NCBI GenBank assembly: GCA_963969595.1
Contig: OZ018408.1
Location: 36,270,108-36,334,107 of the forward strand
Origin: Neckera pumila
Taxonomy: Eukaryota; Streptophyta; Bryopsida; Hypnales; Neckeraceae
Length of the DNA stretch: 64,000 nucleotides
Reading direction: 5' to 3'
Both the position numbers and the translations under genes were made by a program. Under the pieces are notes generated by a model that saw only the letters and a program-made list of their open reading frames with translations, searched no databases and was not told where the DNA came from. Shown here piece by piece: positions 1 to 12,800 of this stretch (its first letter is position 1; each line of letters opens with the position of its first letter).

Positions 1-958
1 AAAAAAATATATAAAATCAAAATGTTAATGAAATTGATTCATTTGTTGGTCAACTACAACAAAAATTCTTTCATTAGCCATGCTCTACTATTTTTACAGC
101 CAAACAAACTTTGCAATTGTTAGTTTAGTTTATTTAGGAACCTAGCTTAGATAGTATTTGTTGTATTTTGTCTTTTGGGAAGGACTTTTATTGTCTCAAT
201 GTCCAAAATGAACCTGAGAAGAAGTTCAAATGTTAAGGTTTATCTTTTTTACACTAAAACAATCTATACTACTTCTAAACACATACATTGGCCAAGTCAT
301 GAGGGACCAGAAATTATTACAATTAGATTCTTGCTCAAAATGAAGACATAATTTATAAGGATGTACAAACTCTAAACATTGGAACCTAGTATTGATTAAT
401 TCATAATATATCTACTATTAGCACTTTGAAAATGGATAACTCACTCATACAATGTCGAGATAGTATATGGAAAGCTGCATGGAAATTCCTTTCACTTGCC
501 AATACAACCCCATAAAAATAAATCTTGCCAATGTATAGTTATTACGCTTATTTGCAATTTGTGGCAATTAGAGCTAGGTACCCTTAACCTTTGTGTATTT
601 CATTACATTGGATTTGTTTTGTCTTATTGATGTTGTTAATAGTTCTCAAGAGTTGCTTCTCTTTTTGTTCTACTCCAATTCCTTTCATCTACATGCATTA
701 ATTAATTGTGGCAATTGTGGTCCCACCTTTCAAATAAGTTTGGGTGGTTACGCCATTAACTTTTACAAGATAACAAATTGGGATTCAAGATAAACTCCCT
801 TCTCCTCTTGTCTACAATGTAATGTAGTTTAATTTTTTTGTACTCTGTAATAATATATTTATTTTAAATATCAAAAAATATTCCACCATACACTAAACAA
901 ATCAACTGAAGCATTTCAAATGAAAAATTCCAGGCAGGGCCCTGGCATACCGGAAAGG
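1..958. other. AT-rich DNA with no gene seen
   Basis: No open frame here resembles a known protein, and base composition is strongly AT-rich without codon structure. I see no transposon terminus until the TTAA element that starts at 959. Confidence 0.6.
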
Positions 959-2305
959 TTAACCCCTCACCGCCCAAAGTCCAACCATGCTTAAAAAATG
1001 CCTGCCTTTGCAAGTTTGAAAAGTCAAAATTAGAGTGAGGTATGAAGATCTCAACCGTATAATATTGTAGTGTGTATGTTTCAGATGGTGTGGAACAAAT
1101 TTGGGATCATTTGACCGTTTAGATTGAAAGATTATAATGTTTGTGTTCAAAAAAGGTGCTGAAATTTTCTTAAAAATACATTTGGAGGTGAAATTCGATT
1201 TCTAAACCTACTCAAATGAAAAAACTTTAAGCTACAAAGTGATTCAAAACCAACACTTTGGTGAAAAGAATTTCATAAAAATGAATCATTGTGTCTACAA
1301 AATGGATTCGAAATGTCCAAAAACAATGAAAAAAGGAGCAAAAAATCACATCTACAATTGAACCTCCTTCTACTAAAATGCTTCTCAGACAATCAAAATT
1401 TCTTGGATTGATATGAAATTTTAGCCACAAGAACTAGACAAGTATAAGGTAGGCGGCTCTACTTCTATAAATGGTTGTGAAATGGACATGGGGTGGTTCT
1501 AAAAGTGAGCACTATAGTCATTGAATGAATCAAGGAAAAAAGCATTCTTAATTGCAAGAGCCAATCATTCTCTTTGCTTTTGCCATCTTTCTTTAGAATT
1601 GCAAGTGAACAGTTCATGGAAGACCTAGGGTCATAAATAGGGACCTAGGACACATCTCATTTGAAAATTCATAACTAATTCAAAAATGCTTCAAAAAATA
1701 TGAAACGACTTGTGTTAGATTCCTCATCTATTTCTCTTTTTTTGAAAAACGAGCTAAAAATATTCCCATCTAAGGAACCACATGAAAAAGGCAGATCAAC
1801 CCTTAAATGGTTGGTTTCAAAGCCTCCTACCTTACGCAACTTCTCCAACAAGAATTTTTGAAAAAGGATCATGTATGAAGTAGTTATGAGCCGCCAAAGT
1901 TGATTGAAATGCAATAATATCTAAATTTTGAACTTCGAATTGCTCCCAAGAATTCAAAATAACTTGGATTGGCATGAAAATTTTACCACAATAACTAGAC
2001 CTCAAGGGGTACAAAACCCAACACATTTTCTTGAAAATAAACACTTTTGGAAAAAGATACAAGCCACCAAAGTTGCATTTATCACAATGCAGTGTGCTGA
2101 ACAAAAATTGACCCTGTGAACTTCGAATGTCTCTTGCAAACTCAATTCGTCTTGGATTGATCTGAAAATTTTACCATAAAAATTATACTGGTATGCGCAA
2201 TTTTTCCAACAATTTTTATTGGATTTGGACATCAGATGCAAAAGTTATAATGCTTCAAAGTTTGTGTGGGGACACTTTTCGTCCTCTTGGGCGGTGAGGG
2301 GTTAA
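959..2305. mobile_element. TTAA-flanked inverted-repeat element, long-TIR variant
   Basis: Both ends carry TTAACCCCTCACCGCCCAA as a perfect 19-bp inverted repeat (959-977 and 2287-2305), with TTAA as the outermost bases. The element is 1347 bp and non-coding. It is a relative or variant of the TTAACCCCTAAAG family found throughout the window, but its TIR is longer and reads CACCGCCC after the shared TTAACCCCT. It contains a nested TAAGGTA element at 1445-1834. The short open frames inside lack coding character. Confidence 0.85.
1445..1834 (+). mobile_element. TAAGGTA-family MITE, nested
   Basis: The element starts TAAGGTAGGCGGCT and ends AGCCTCCTACCTTA, a 14-bp imperfect TIR. Its interior matches, in opposite orientation, the copy at 46241-46654 and, in the same orientation, the copy at 41694-42096. 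Shared landmarks include 'gcaagagccaatcat' and 'atgaaacgacttgtgtt'-like segments. It is non-coding and lies inside the 959-2305 element, so it probably inserted into it. I could not identify a target duplication. Confidence 0.75.
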
Positions 2306-3106
2306 GGCAAATGTGGGATTATCAACCCTCGCCCATTTTGAATCGATCCGGATGATATTTAGAGCCATCCAACTAATTCTGTGAACATCCCAGATTTCCT
2401 TGGATGATAGTATACACATCAAACCGCCGCCGTAATATTGATGCTAATGACGGCCCCCTTCCTTTTATCATCATCCGTTCATCCCCACATTTAGGGTTTC
2501 CCCATCCCAACTAATCCCAACAGCACCGCCAGACCCACTTGAATGACGACGGATGGTGCGCTCAGATCGCAGCCTGTTCATTACATTACATTACATTACT
2601 TGAAAAGCAGATGACATTACATTTCCCGCTGTAGAATCTCGAGAAGTTTTCATCTCCTGACCTCTACTTGACGAAGCTTTCGAAAATTCACGTATGGATG
2701 CTTATTAGAGAATTGATCTAAGCCTCAAGAGATTCTACCATTGCGGAGTCTGGTCTGTAAGGGAAGGAAGATGAAGCTGGAGCGAGGAGATTTTGGGTTT
2801 GTGGGTGTTGCATTGTAGATTGTAGCTTTCTCTGGAGAGCACGGATTACGGGACCCATAACTTAGTGAGAGGAGAGGGCGAGGAGAGCAAGAAGACGGTC
2901 AGGGCTTGCTGCTTGTACTCTAATTAAGGGGACTACTGCTTTGCTAGGTCCTGGGTCTTTCGGAGTGGTGTGAACTGTGAAGTGATCACCGTGTTGCGTA
3001 ATGATGATGCCACCAGCCCCGGCCTGTAGTACGCCACCCGCGGGACTCTCTGCTTTTATGGCGTAGGAATGCTCCATGCCGATGCTTGGTGGTAATTAGG
3101 TCCCGT
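2306..3106 (+). promoter_or_regulatory. Promoter and 5' UTR region of the DCD gene
   Basis: This is the interval between the end of the TTAA element and the first plausible ATG of the DCD gene. It rises in GC content and contains a telo-box-like TTAGGGTTT (2491-2499) and a short ATTAC run near 2581-2600. No TATA box or transcription start could be fixed by eye. Confidence 0.4.
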
Positions 3107-6100
3107 ATGGCGCACGATAGACGAGTGAGCTTCGTCCCGCAGCAGCAGCAGCCGTCGAGGTGGAATCAGGACAGAGACGGGGGTCACGCTGGGGGTCTGC
3201 TGGTGGTGCGACCGCAGAGCGTTTTCCATCGATTAGGGCCGAAGGTGGGCATGGGTGATCCGCCTTACGTGCCGAAGTCCGTCGGCGAGCCCCCTTTGCC
3301 GGGCATGATCTTTGGTTGTACGAACGAGACGTTTGCGGAGTGCATGGACCGGGAGCTTTTCGGGTTGCCTATTGCTAACAAACCGCAGGTATGTTCGCTA
3401 TTCCCTCGCTCGCAGGGGCATGAAGTGAAAAATGCTTGAAGCGGCCCTATCTGTATGTTTTGAGCAGAGGTTCATTCAATCTGTTTCTGTCTTTTGTCGG
3501 AACAAGGCAGTTATGCTTTGAGCGGCGCTGAATTTTGTTCAGGGCTTTAGACTTGAACTTCTTTGTATTGCGGATTTCACTTCCGAATCTGCGGAGTTTG
3601 AGTGTATGGATCGGTCGTTGGCTTCACTCGTGGTCGAGCGTTTCTTTTAGGCCTGTTCAATTGGATACATGCATTTCAGACTGAATTTTCTTAAACCCTA
3701 ACTTTCTTGTGGTAGAGACCACAGGTATTAGCAGTTGCCTGCTCTAAGTGCTTCTGCTACCGTGCAAAGTTTCCTCGTGTGCAGTAGTGTCTTGCCGTTG
3801 CGTCCTTTGTCATTGTTCATATTCTGAACAGATCGGGAAAGATGAAGACCGTTTAATAGCATATTAGGTTGTTGCGAAGCATTCTATATCAATGTCTTAC
3901 ACTAATGTTAGGTTATGCGGATCGCACCGGGAGCGAGTCTGTTTCTGTTCAACTTTCGCACGAAACGTTTGCACGGTATCTTTGAGGCGACATCTCATGG
4001 AGGCGTGAACATAGGTCGAGATGCTTTTGGTGGGAAATTCGCAGCTCAGGTTTATTTCCTCTACCCCACATTTCAAGATCTCAGAAGCTGCTGATATGTT
4101 ACTTCTGCGCCCCGCTGTGTTTGCGCTGTTTTACCAGCCTATATCCAGCTGGCTGTTCTCTATTCTTTTTTTGACCTGTCGCTGTGGCCTTAAATTATCA
4201 TCATCACTCGAGCTTTCATTTTCTTGCCATTCTTCCTGTGCAGTCACCATGTGAGAAGGTTCAGAGAATTGTGAGCGTGGAAACTGTGCTCTGTGCCTTG
4301 AGCTTGAGTGAGACTCCAGGTTTCTGTTGGCGTTCCGACGCTATGTTAAATCTGTTCTAAATTGTAGTCTCCGTGACACTCGTTCAAATATATGTTGAAA
4401 TGTGGGGGTAAAGGTGAAGTTTCGGCTAATGGAGGAATGCCCTTCCTTGGATGAATTGCAATTTAAGGAGGCCATACTGACGAACTACGTGGATGCGCGC
4501 AAATTTAAGTTCTTTCTTAACGGAGCTCAGGTTAATATCCTTACTTTGTTTATGAGCAGTGACTCTCTTTGGATTCTCGGATTTTTTTAACTTTCAATGA
4601 GAGAGTCAAACTCTTTGTCTGTCTTGAGGACATGGCCAATTTTTATCACTCGGTCATGGTCCTCAAGTGCAGGCCTTGACGATGAACATAATTGGAAGGA
4701 CATGGAGGCACGGGTAAGGAGAGAAAAGTCCTCCTCAAAGAGTTAGGCTTCGAGTTAAGTGGATTTAGGGAGAGTGTGTTCAAAGAAGGAGAGTCTTTAG
4801 TGAACCATTTGGCTCATTCAGTCCTGCTTTTCAGGATGAATCCTTGGACCGACTTTTTAGGGTGTTAATTGTATATTATACAATTTACCAGATGATGCTG
4901 AAACAAATTTAGATTCGGAATTGTTCTCATTACAGTTTCGAGTTTCGCCTCGAACGCACGTCCATAGATGGTCTCAATGAACTAGTTCTGCAAGAGCTTC
5001 TCTTGCAATATACCATTTTCAGCTTTTCCTAATAAATTGGAGGATTCCCGTGAGGAGTTTCTGATTTTCTGGACATTTTTATTTTCCTTGTAATCCTCTG
5101 TTTTGTTTTCATTTCTTTTTGTTTTCCATGATGAAAGTTGCTTGAGTATCTGTTCTATCAGGTGTGTAGACTGAAAACCCTTTTTCGAGAAAAGGCTGTT
5201 CATGCGTGGGCAGTATCGGAAGGCATTGTTAACCGCAGATCTGCTCAATTTCGCTTATCAGAACAGGAACTTGCCGGAAACAGTATCCAGGTTTGCAAAT
5301 CACTTATGCATGCTGCAAGATTGGTTTGTTCTGTGTTAACAGAAGGTGCCATGTATGCCCGCTATATGTGGCAAAGAATAGCTGTTGTGCATTGATCTTT
5401 ATCTGCTGCTAGGCAGTCTCACGCAGAGTCTTGTTTGCTCTTGCATCATCTTAGACTTAGGGGGACTTGCTGGATAAGGTCAACCTTGAAATCTTTACTT
5501 CTTATGATGAGTGTTAAATCGTAAAACGTATCGGGGAATCATTTTTATCTAAGATGGCTGTCTTGTCAAGATTTTGCTTCTTGTTTTATGCTAAGGTAGC
5601 CTACGCTCAATTTAATGTGAACGACCAACCGATCTTCCTATCAACGCGGTTTCGGCTTCGTTTGTCGTGGTTTTCCACTTTAAAATGGATCAGGTTTATT
5701 GTAGCCTGCCATTTCTTAATGCTTGAATGCTGGCCATTCGAGTTGGTATAGTGTATTGGTAGCGCATGAAGGAGTGTGGGGGTACCGTGTTCTGCTGATA
5801 CATCTTTAAGCAAAACTGTTCCGAGTATTGGCAGAAATTAAGAGTATGGTAGTTCTTGCTCTGCGATCCCAGTATTCATTCTACGGTTGCCTCGTTCAGA
5901 AGTGAATGCTAGAGTCGAGTTTAGTTATGAAGAATTGTTGCTTTGCACAATGTATCAGCTGTATTCTTATATTGTAGTGTCTGCACAGGTGCAACGAAGA
6001 GCCATCAATAGCGCTTCCAATGACGAGGTCGAGGGGTCAAGGACAGTGCTTATATCTGGACCGCCTGTGTTATCGAGAGTGCACGCTCCTGTGTCTCGTA

Positions 6101-8928
6101 TTGGAAGTCGTTCTCCGCAGGGCTTGGAAGCGTCGATTCGTGGAAGAGTTTCCGACGATGAGGTAGAGGGATCAAGGACACTGCTTATAACTGCACCCCC
6201 TATACTGTCAAGAGTACAAGCTTCTCCAACTCATATTCGAAGTCGTTCTCCAAAAGGCTTGGAGGTTTCGATTTCGTGTAAGGACAAGAAACGCAACGGT
6301 GCACCTGACTCGCCTAGGAGGCATGTAGTGATGGCAAGGAAGGAGCAATCCAGCACTCCAGTTTTAAGATCGAAGATTATCAGGCCAGTGAAAGAGGGTG
6401 TACAATCTCGATCAGGCAGAGGGATTCCACAAGATCGTAAGAGATGTGCTGACAGGAGCCCCGATGGGCGATGGCTAATGCAGGAACAGGGTCCGGAAAT
6501 AGGTGAAAATCGTCCTGGCAAACCATGTACAGATTTGCGTGAATTACTAACTCGACCAAATGTTAAAAGATTGAAAAAGGACTTAAAGCAAGGTTTGCCT
6601 CCCCCCAGCAAGAAACATTCCATGATTTCCTTAGGTGCTGAGATTGCAGTAATTTCCAAGGATCTCGTGACACCTGAAAGAGCAGGTTCTGTCCAAGAGT
6701 CTGGGAAAAATACTAAAACAATAGGGCCAGTTAACGGTGTACAGGAAAATCCCAAGAGTGCTGATGATAGAATCCCATCGCTGACAGCATCAGGAAGTCA
6801 TTGTGTAAACCCTAAGCCAATGGTAGCGGAGACGAAGGGAAGGGAGGTAATTGAAGCTTGCAAAAGCGAGAATGCTTTTATTAATGTGGACTCCAAAACG
6901 GCAGACGGCGACGATGTTGGCAGTTGTGTACAAATGTCTACAAGCTCACCGGTCAAGTTGGGGGTCCTAAACAACTTAGGCGATGTAATTACGGAGTCAG
7001 ATTTGGGCGATCAATCGAAGGGTGGAGGATTAGATATTTATGTGTCTCTTACCGTTGAAGAAGCGAAAATTGCAAGGCAGACTGACTCTCGAATAGTGTC
7101 AGAGAACCAAAGTGGGATGGAAGGTGTTGTCAGGTGCATTCTTGGAAAGAGATCTAGAGAAAGAAGTCAACACGAACCTACTCTAGATTCTTCTGTGGCA
7201 GCCCAAGCACCAAAGGCTGAAAGGTCTGTTCAGCAGCCGAAAGAGGGATCGAAAGATAGTCATGCTGAAAATTCTTTACCGAAGGTCTCTTCGTCTCTGG
7301 CAAATGTTTCTGAAACTCTTCAAGAAAGGAAGAATGCAACTCGTGTTGCTTCAGCAGAGGAACAGTATCTTACTTCTCAAGCACAGTCAAGGAACGGAAG
7401 TTTTCAGATGGAAAATCTCAGAGAAGGGAAAAAACGACTAGATCATGTGGATTTAATACCCACAAACGTTGTACCTCTGAATGATGCTGTTCCTGGAGTT
7501 GGTACTGTTATCACGGGCAATACTGGCGACATGCAACCTCGGGATTGCAGGAGGCACAGAGCTGAAAAGGAGAGTGGTCCATCAAGTCCTGTACGTAAGT
7601 TGAGCAAGGTTGGACAGAATGATGCGGGCTGCTCGTATGTCACACCGGAGGTGTCAACGCCCACCAAGGGAGGTGATATACGGGAAAAAATCCCCCAGAA
7701 GTATGGTGTCGATTATAATATGTCCCCACAAACCTTATCTAACTCATTGTTTTCTTTGAAATCAGGAAACCCGTGGAATTCTAGAACTTTACGATATGGT
7801 AGACCTCGCAGTGCAGATGCTTTAGCAAATCATGGAAATATATCTTCAAAATCAGGGTGTGAGCCTACAAGCGCGTCAGGCAAATCTGAGCTAAATGTTG
7901 TAAGTGTGAAAACTGATGAAGAGAGTGTTTATAGTGGTGGGCAGGACTATGAGAGGCAGACTGAGAGTTCGAATGGAACAGAAACATCCAGAACAATTGG
8001 GAGCCTCAGAACTCAACATCCATTGTTGGTCTGTGAGCTTGGAAACCCAGGTGGTTTACCCCTAGATGGGACGATTAAAGTAGATACACTGGATGAGAGT
8101 CTTAGAAAAGACCAGCCAAGCAGGGTTGCTGCTGTTGCGCAAGAGTCTATGTTGCCTGCAGAGACTGACTCAACTAGTCGGCTAGAGAGATTTCAATCTC
8201 TGAATACTGCACCGATGCCAACATCTGATGACCTCAAAACAACTGAATTCGGGAAGGAGAAAATTGCGACCGTGAACGGCCTGGCTGTGGATGAGTCGGT
8301 AGTGGCTGATAAGATCTGCCCTACCGATGACTTCCCTTTGAAGGAAATCATACAACCAACATTGGTTGCATGTAACGGAGGAGGAGCGCATCCAGGTTTG
8401 CTGTCATGCATGCCTCATAGGGCTAATGCCCCTCAAGGTGCAAGGGCTCCTATTGAAGATGATATTCAGCATGGCTTGGATTCAACGAGCAGAGGTAGAT
8501 TTTGTAAGATTGCAGTTGTCTTGTCATTTCAGGACCTTAATCATCTCTTTCCCAAAGGCTCTGTTTGTATGGTTATGTCATTGCATTAATTGATGTCAAT
8601 CTCCTATGTTGTCTCAGGATAACTTTACTGAATTCTTCATGCAGGTTTTCCATCGGCATGCATCAGCACAGCATCCCTGTCCGACTGTTCTGGCGCTTCG
8701 GGCGAGGCGAAACTGGAGATTAACATCCCCATCGAGGAGGAAGAACTGGAAATTTGTCTCCCAATTGAGGAGGAAGAACTGGAAATTTGTCTCGCAATTG
8801 AGGAGGAGGAGGAGGAGGAGGAAGTGGATGCGGTCCCTGAGGATCAGATACGACGTTTGTGGGGAAGTTCTAACAGAGATATCACGCCTTGGAAATTGCT
8901 CCAGAAGAACTTATCACAAGATACGTAA
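3107..8928 (+). CDS. DCD (development and cell death) domain protein, six exons
   Basis: Exons joined by eye at GT/AG sites with matching phase: 3107-3388, 3912-4049, 4414-4530, 5162-5290, 5989-8494 and 8645-8928, giving about 1151 residues. Residues about 66-190 form a plant DCD domain: GMIFGCTNETFAECMDRELF, FGLP, then LFLFNF, LHGIFEATSHGGVNI and a trailing basic helix. The rest is low-complexity, rich in Ser, Lys and Glu, with a 45-residue duplication (232-317) and a Glu-rich tail with repeated LEICL motifs. DCD proteins are linked to stress, hormone and cell-death responses; the biochemical role is not settled. I chose ATG 3107 because the frame upstream has no ATG, only TTG. The final exon start is set by phase (S-R-G joining F-P-S). 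The stop is TAA 8926-8928. Another donor (gtaaga, 8925) lies at the stop, so a further exon is possible but not seen. Confidence 0.85.
6016..6273 (+). repeat. Tandem 45-codon duplication in the DCD gene
   Basis: Residues 232-276 and 277-317 both read S-[ND]-DEVEGSRT-x-LI followed by PP-[VI]-LSRV and SRSP-x-GLE. The second copy is slightly shorter. This is a diverged in-frame duplication inside exon 5. Confidence 0.85.
8731..8820 (+). repeat. 33-bp coding repeat and poly-Glu run
   Basis: Units starting at 8731, 8764 and 8797 encode IEEEELEICLP, IEEEELEICLA and then I followed by a run of Glu. The two full units are almost identical, so the repeat is recent or homogenised. Preceded by LEINIP, it gives three short alternating-hydrophobic motifs resembling a degenerate EAR (LxLxL) motif; that resemblance is an inference. 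Confidence 0.85.
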
Positions 8929-9878
8929 GACTTTAATCATTCTTCATCAGCAATCCTGGACTTCTATGGCAAAATCCCGCATCCTTCTGCATGACTTTAA
9001 CTTCCTTCTGCATCCATTTCACGAAGATGAGAGATGCTGGGGTCACCCAAGACAATGTCGAAATTTTTCAAGACTCTTCACCACCGTACTTGTGTTCTCT
9101 TAATCCCATGAAGCAACATGGGTTTTTGGTTTGGAATGGTATTCACTCTGGACCTGAGCTGCTACTTCTCCCAAGAAAGTATCAGCCTGCTGTAGCCCTC
9201 ATCCAATGGATTAGATTCACTCATGTGAATTTGGTCTGCACGTTCACTTTTGTACTGTAATTTTTTCAACCTGTAACTATCAACAGGCAAATTTAGAGAG
9301 ATTAAAGCTGGGCGTTAGGCTCCTTGGTATGTTCTAGGACAGCATAATCTCAACCTTGATTTTCCAAGCTTGTGGACCAGCGGAGATAGCGTCCGACTAA
9401 TAGTTGCTGCTTACGTCAAGAAGTTGCCTCAGTTTGGAAACTCTTTGTAGCGGCCACGAGGAGCGTAACTGACATGAACGTCCCTGACATGAACGTCCAC
9501 GATGGCGAAGCGCATGCTTCAAGACAATCAAAGATGTGTTTTTTGAGCGGACGCTTTCAGAATAAAGGCTTTGTATTCTTTGAAGCTAAGTTGCAGTCAA
9601 TACTTACAAAAGGGTCTTTTTCCAAAGATCCTGAGCTCAGAAAAGTGAACCTTGATGTACATTCGTCCTTGCAACTGGTCCTTATAGATTCTTGTTCCGA
9701 GCTGATTGATCCAAGTCACACAAAATTGTGATTCAGCTCAAGGTGGGGCGAACTGATGACTTGCCCAGGAACACCTAAGGAATCACTATATTACCGGTAA
9801 GCGTTCTCATCCTCTCTGCTTTGATTGCTTTCTACAAACGGAGATTAAATTGCAGGAATGAGAGTGCAATCTAAGCTA
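8929..9878. other. Convergent 3' flanks of the DCD and GIF genes
   Basis: The two genes converge here. Several short frames on the plus strand have no recognisable protein similarity and are most likely 3' UTR or intergenic. A poly(A) signal cannot be assigned with confidence. Confidence 0.5.
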
Positions 9879-12800
9879 CTACAGACTGCTTCCATCGGAG
9901 CCCTTCAGATATGAAGCCTCGGAGTCGTCGTTACCGTGGCCGTTACCGCCATCCCCCAGGTCCGCCCCACCGCCACCGTGCATGTCGCCCTGCATCGTCA
10001 TGCCCATTGGGTTCCCATCCCTGCCACCGTCAGAGTAGTTCGGAGAGGCTTGTGACCCATTACCGCCCATTCCACGGTCGTTGGTCATCATGTGAATGGA
10101 TCCCCCTCCACCCGAGAGCAAGCTCTGTTGGCTGTAGAACGACTGCTGGGAAGCTTGCTGGCTTTGCTGCAGGTAGGAGGGAAGCATGGTTGTGTTTCGT
10201 TGGGCCATCATTTGGAGTTGTTGCTGCTGTTGCATGTATTGTTGCGCGGGCTGCATGGACGGTGCTGGTGCTTGCATCTGACAGTTGATACGATGCTCAA
10301 GAAATTCGATTAGTACTGAAATATTGCAACACCAAACCGTGCTGGTGAAATGAATTTCATATCTTTCCTCAAGCCCTTGGAAGCATGTGCCCTTGACTTT
10401 GAGAGTCAGCCTCCCAAGATGGGCTAGCTTGCCAAACTCGAATTTTAGTAAGCGTTCTTTCAGCTCCTCTTGGCTCTTTGCTATGTTATTAATGGAAAAA
10501 AGCACGTGAGGGTAGAAACGTTAGCCAAGCATTTGATAGAATCAGAGTGATGGGATTGGATTCATTGGGTGCTGGGGTGCAGCACTGAGACTCTAAGAAT
10601 GCTATGTCTTGTGCTTGTCTATCAGCTCTATAGCGTCTGAAATTGATTTAGAAGTTTCGCTTGATCGTTATACCTGTGAGGACTGACCCCCTTGTGGCTG
10701 AGCATCAGCTATGGCAGCCAGGTACATGAGATTCTGCTGCAGCTTTGCTTGATACCTGCTATGGCACATAAGTTTAAGATAATTAGCAGAGTGGATATGT
10801 ATACCAACTGGTGTAGAAACTCACTCTTTAGAACTGAATGAAAATATTTTCGTCACTTACGTTGCACACTCATTGAGCTTGCCGAGATTTTGATTGTCGA
10901 GGATGGCAAGAATCAGCTGCTTGTTCTCGTCCAAGTACTGCACCAGAAGAAACGTTGTCCGTGTTAGACAGGATCATTACATTCTTTAGCAGTGATAGAA
11001 CTCACCTTCAGTATAGATGGCAACTGAAACAGAGATTCGAAGTTCCAAGGTTAACCCTCTAAACCCCTAAAGTCCTAAGAACACTCAAAACTGCCATTTT
11101 TATTGCAAAGAGCAAAAGGCTTAATTTTTTTGTTTGTTTGCGTATTTAACCACAAGATCTTGCACTTGACTATCATAGTACAAGAATGTGTGCAATAAAT
11201 TTCAGAAACTTTGATGTAAAATTGTAGATTGTAAGATTGTAAGATTGTAGATTGTAAGATATTTGAATTTAAAGTGAAATAAACAGTTTTCTTTTGCACC
11301 TTGTGTGACTAGATTATAATAGTTTGAATCCTCTTAGTTTAAAATTTTTGAATTATTAATATTGAATTTTTTTTAAATTATGGAGAAGAATTGAGTGAAA
11401 AATCTAGAAAACAAAATTTGATCCCCCTCCTTTGTTTTTGTTTTTTTCTTTAAGATTTTGAAATTGAATTAAAAAATGAATCCAATATGAACCATAGCTT
11501 TCCATGTAAGCAAAAATAGAACCTATAAGAAACAAATTTTACAAAAGTTACTTCAAGTTTTGGAGGTTCAAAAAATCACAACACAAATTGAGACTATAGG
11601 AACCTATTTAAAATCCATTCTATCTCCCATGGAACAATGGGACTTTAAGGAGTAGTACAAGACAAAACTTGTTTGATGAATGTCTCTTAACTTTTCCATA
11701 GAAACAAAGAATGCACACATTCATCCAGTCAATGGATAAGTGTATGCGCAATTACCATGGTGATAGGCCATCCTTTCAAGTTTACCTACAAGTCTCAAAT
11801 GAAATACTCCATACAATTTAAGATTTGTAAAAGTACAATACCTCATCCCCAAAATATAACCATACTCTTGACTAATTGTTCACTCTCTAATTGTCTTATC
11901 CTTTTCATTGCTATATGGTGTAGGGCTTCGGATGATTGGAAAGAGAAGAGTTGCCTCGAAGAGTCATATTTCAATCTTCCTCACACACTCTTAAAAACTA
12001 TAGATTTCCAAAATTTGATTTGAGATTAAAAAACCATAGACTCCCAAGATTTGATAGACTTCCAAAATTTGATTTGAGATTAAAAAACCATAGACTCCCA
12101 AGATTTGATAGACTTCCAAAATTTGATTTGAGATTAAAAAACCATAGACTCCCAAGATTTGATTGTTCTTGATCTAGTTTGATCTAGTTTGAAAAAGAAG
12201 GTTATATCCGATAACCAACTGTGGCCAGAGTCTAGTTATCGAACTAGTACATACTTCCTCTTATCTCCACGACAACATTGCCACGTCATTATGTTGTCCT
12301 TCTTGGGCAGAGCTCCAAATTGAAGCCCTGACGATTGGCAAGGAAGCCAGATGCTGTCTCACCTTTGCAGAGACGGAAAGAATAAACAATTGCTCCCAAT
12401 GTCAGGAGTACCACGAAGTTGCTACAGGCACGCAGAGACTAACGTCTGACACCAGGTCCGTCGGTATCTAGAAGGCTTCCGACTCTTTAACCAAGAAGCA
12501 AAACGTTGTTATCGAAAATAAATTTGACGTGCAGAAGGTAAATCTTTCTTGAGAACCGGATTTCTCATATTTTCAATGTTTGGGCAGTTCTGGCAGGGGC
12601 AGGGGTGGGGGGTGGGGGTGCTAATTAGGCCCAGAAGTAGAGATCGTCCAGGTCCACGCTCGTGCTCACCGAAAACTCTACAGTACTGTAGTAGCTTAAG
12701 TCCTGATTCTACTCCACATTATGGGGTGATTGGATGATTTGGGGTGCCTGTCAAGGTGATTTTTTCTATTGCCTGAGATCAAAGCTTCTGTTACAGAGAG

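Noticed and set aside
5887..5988. Start of the DCD long exon at 5887
   Set aside because: The in-frame extension before 5989 lies in an intron that ends with a CTGCACAG acceptor; the DCD exons upstream join in phase at 5989, and the frame has no suitable ATG start there.
11936..12172. 78-codon frame with repeated RLPRFD
   Set aside because: Product of the 54-bp tandem repeat inside an intron.
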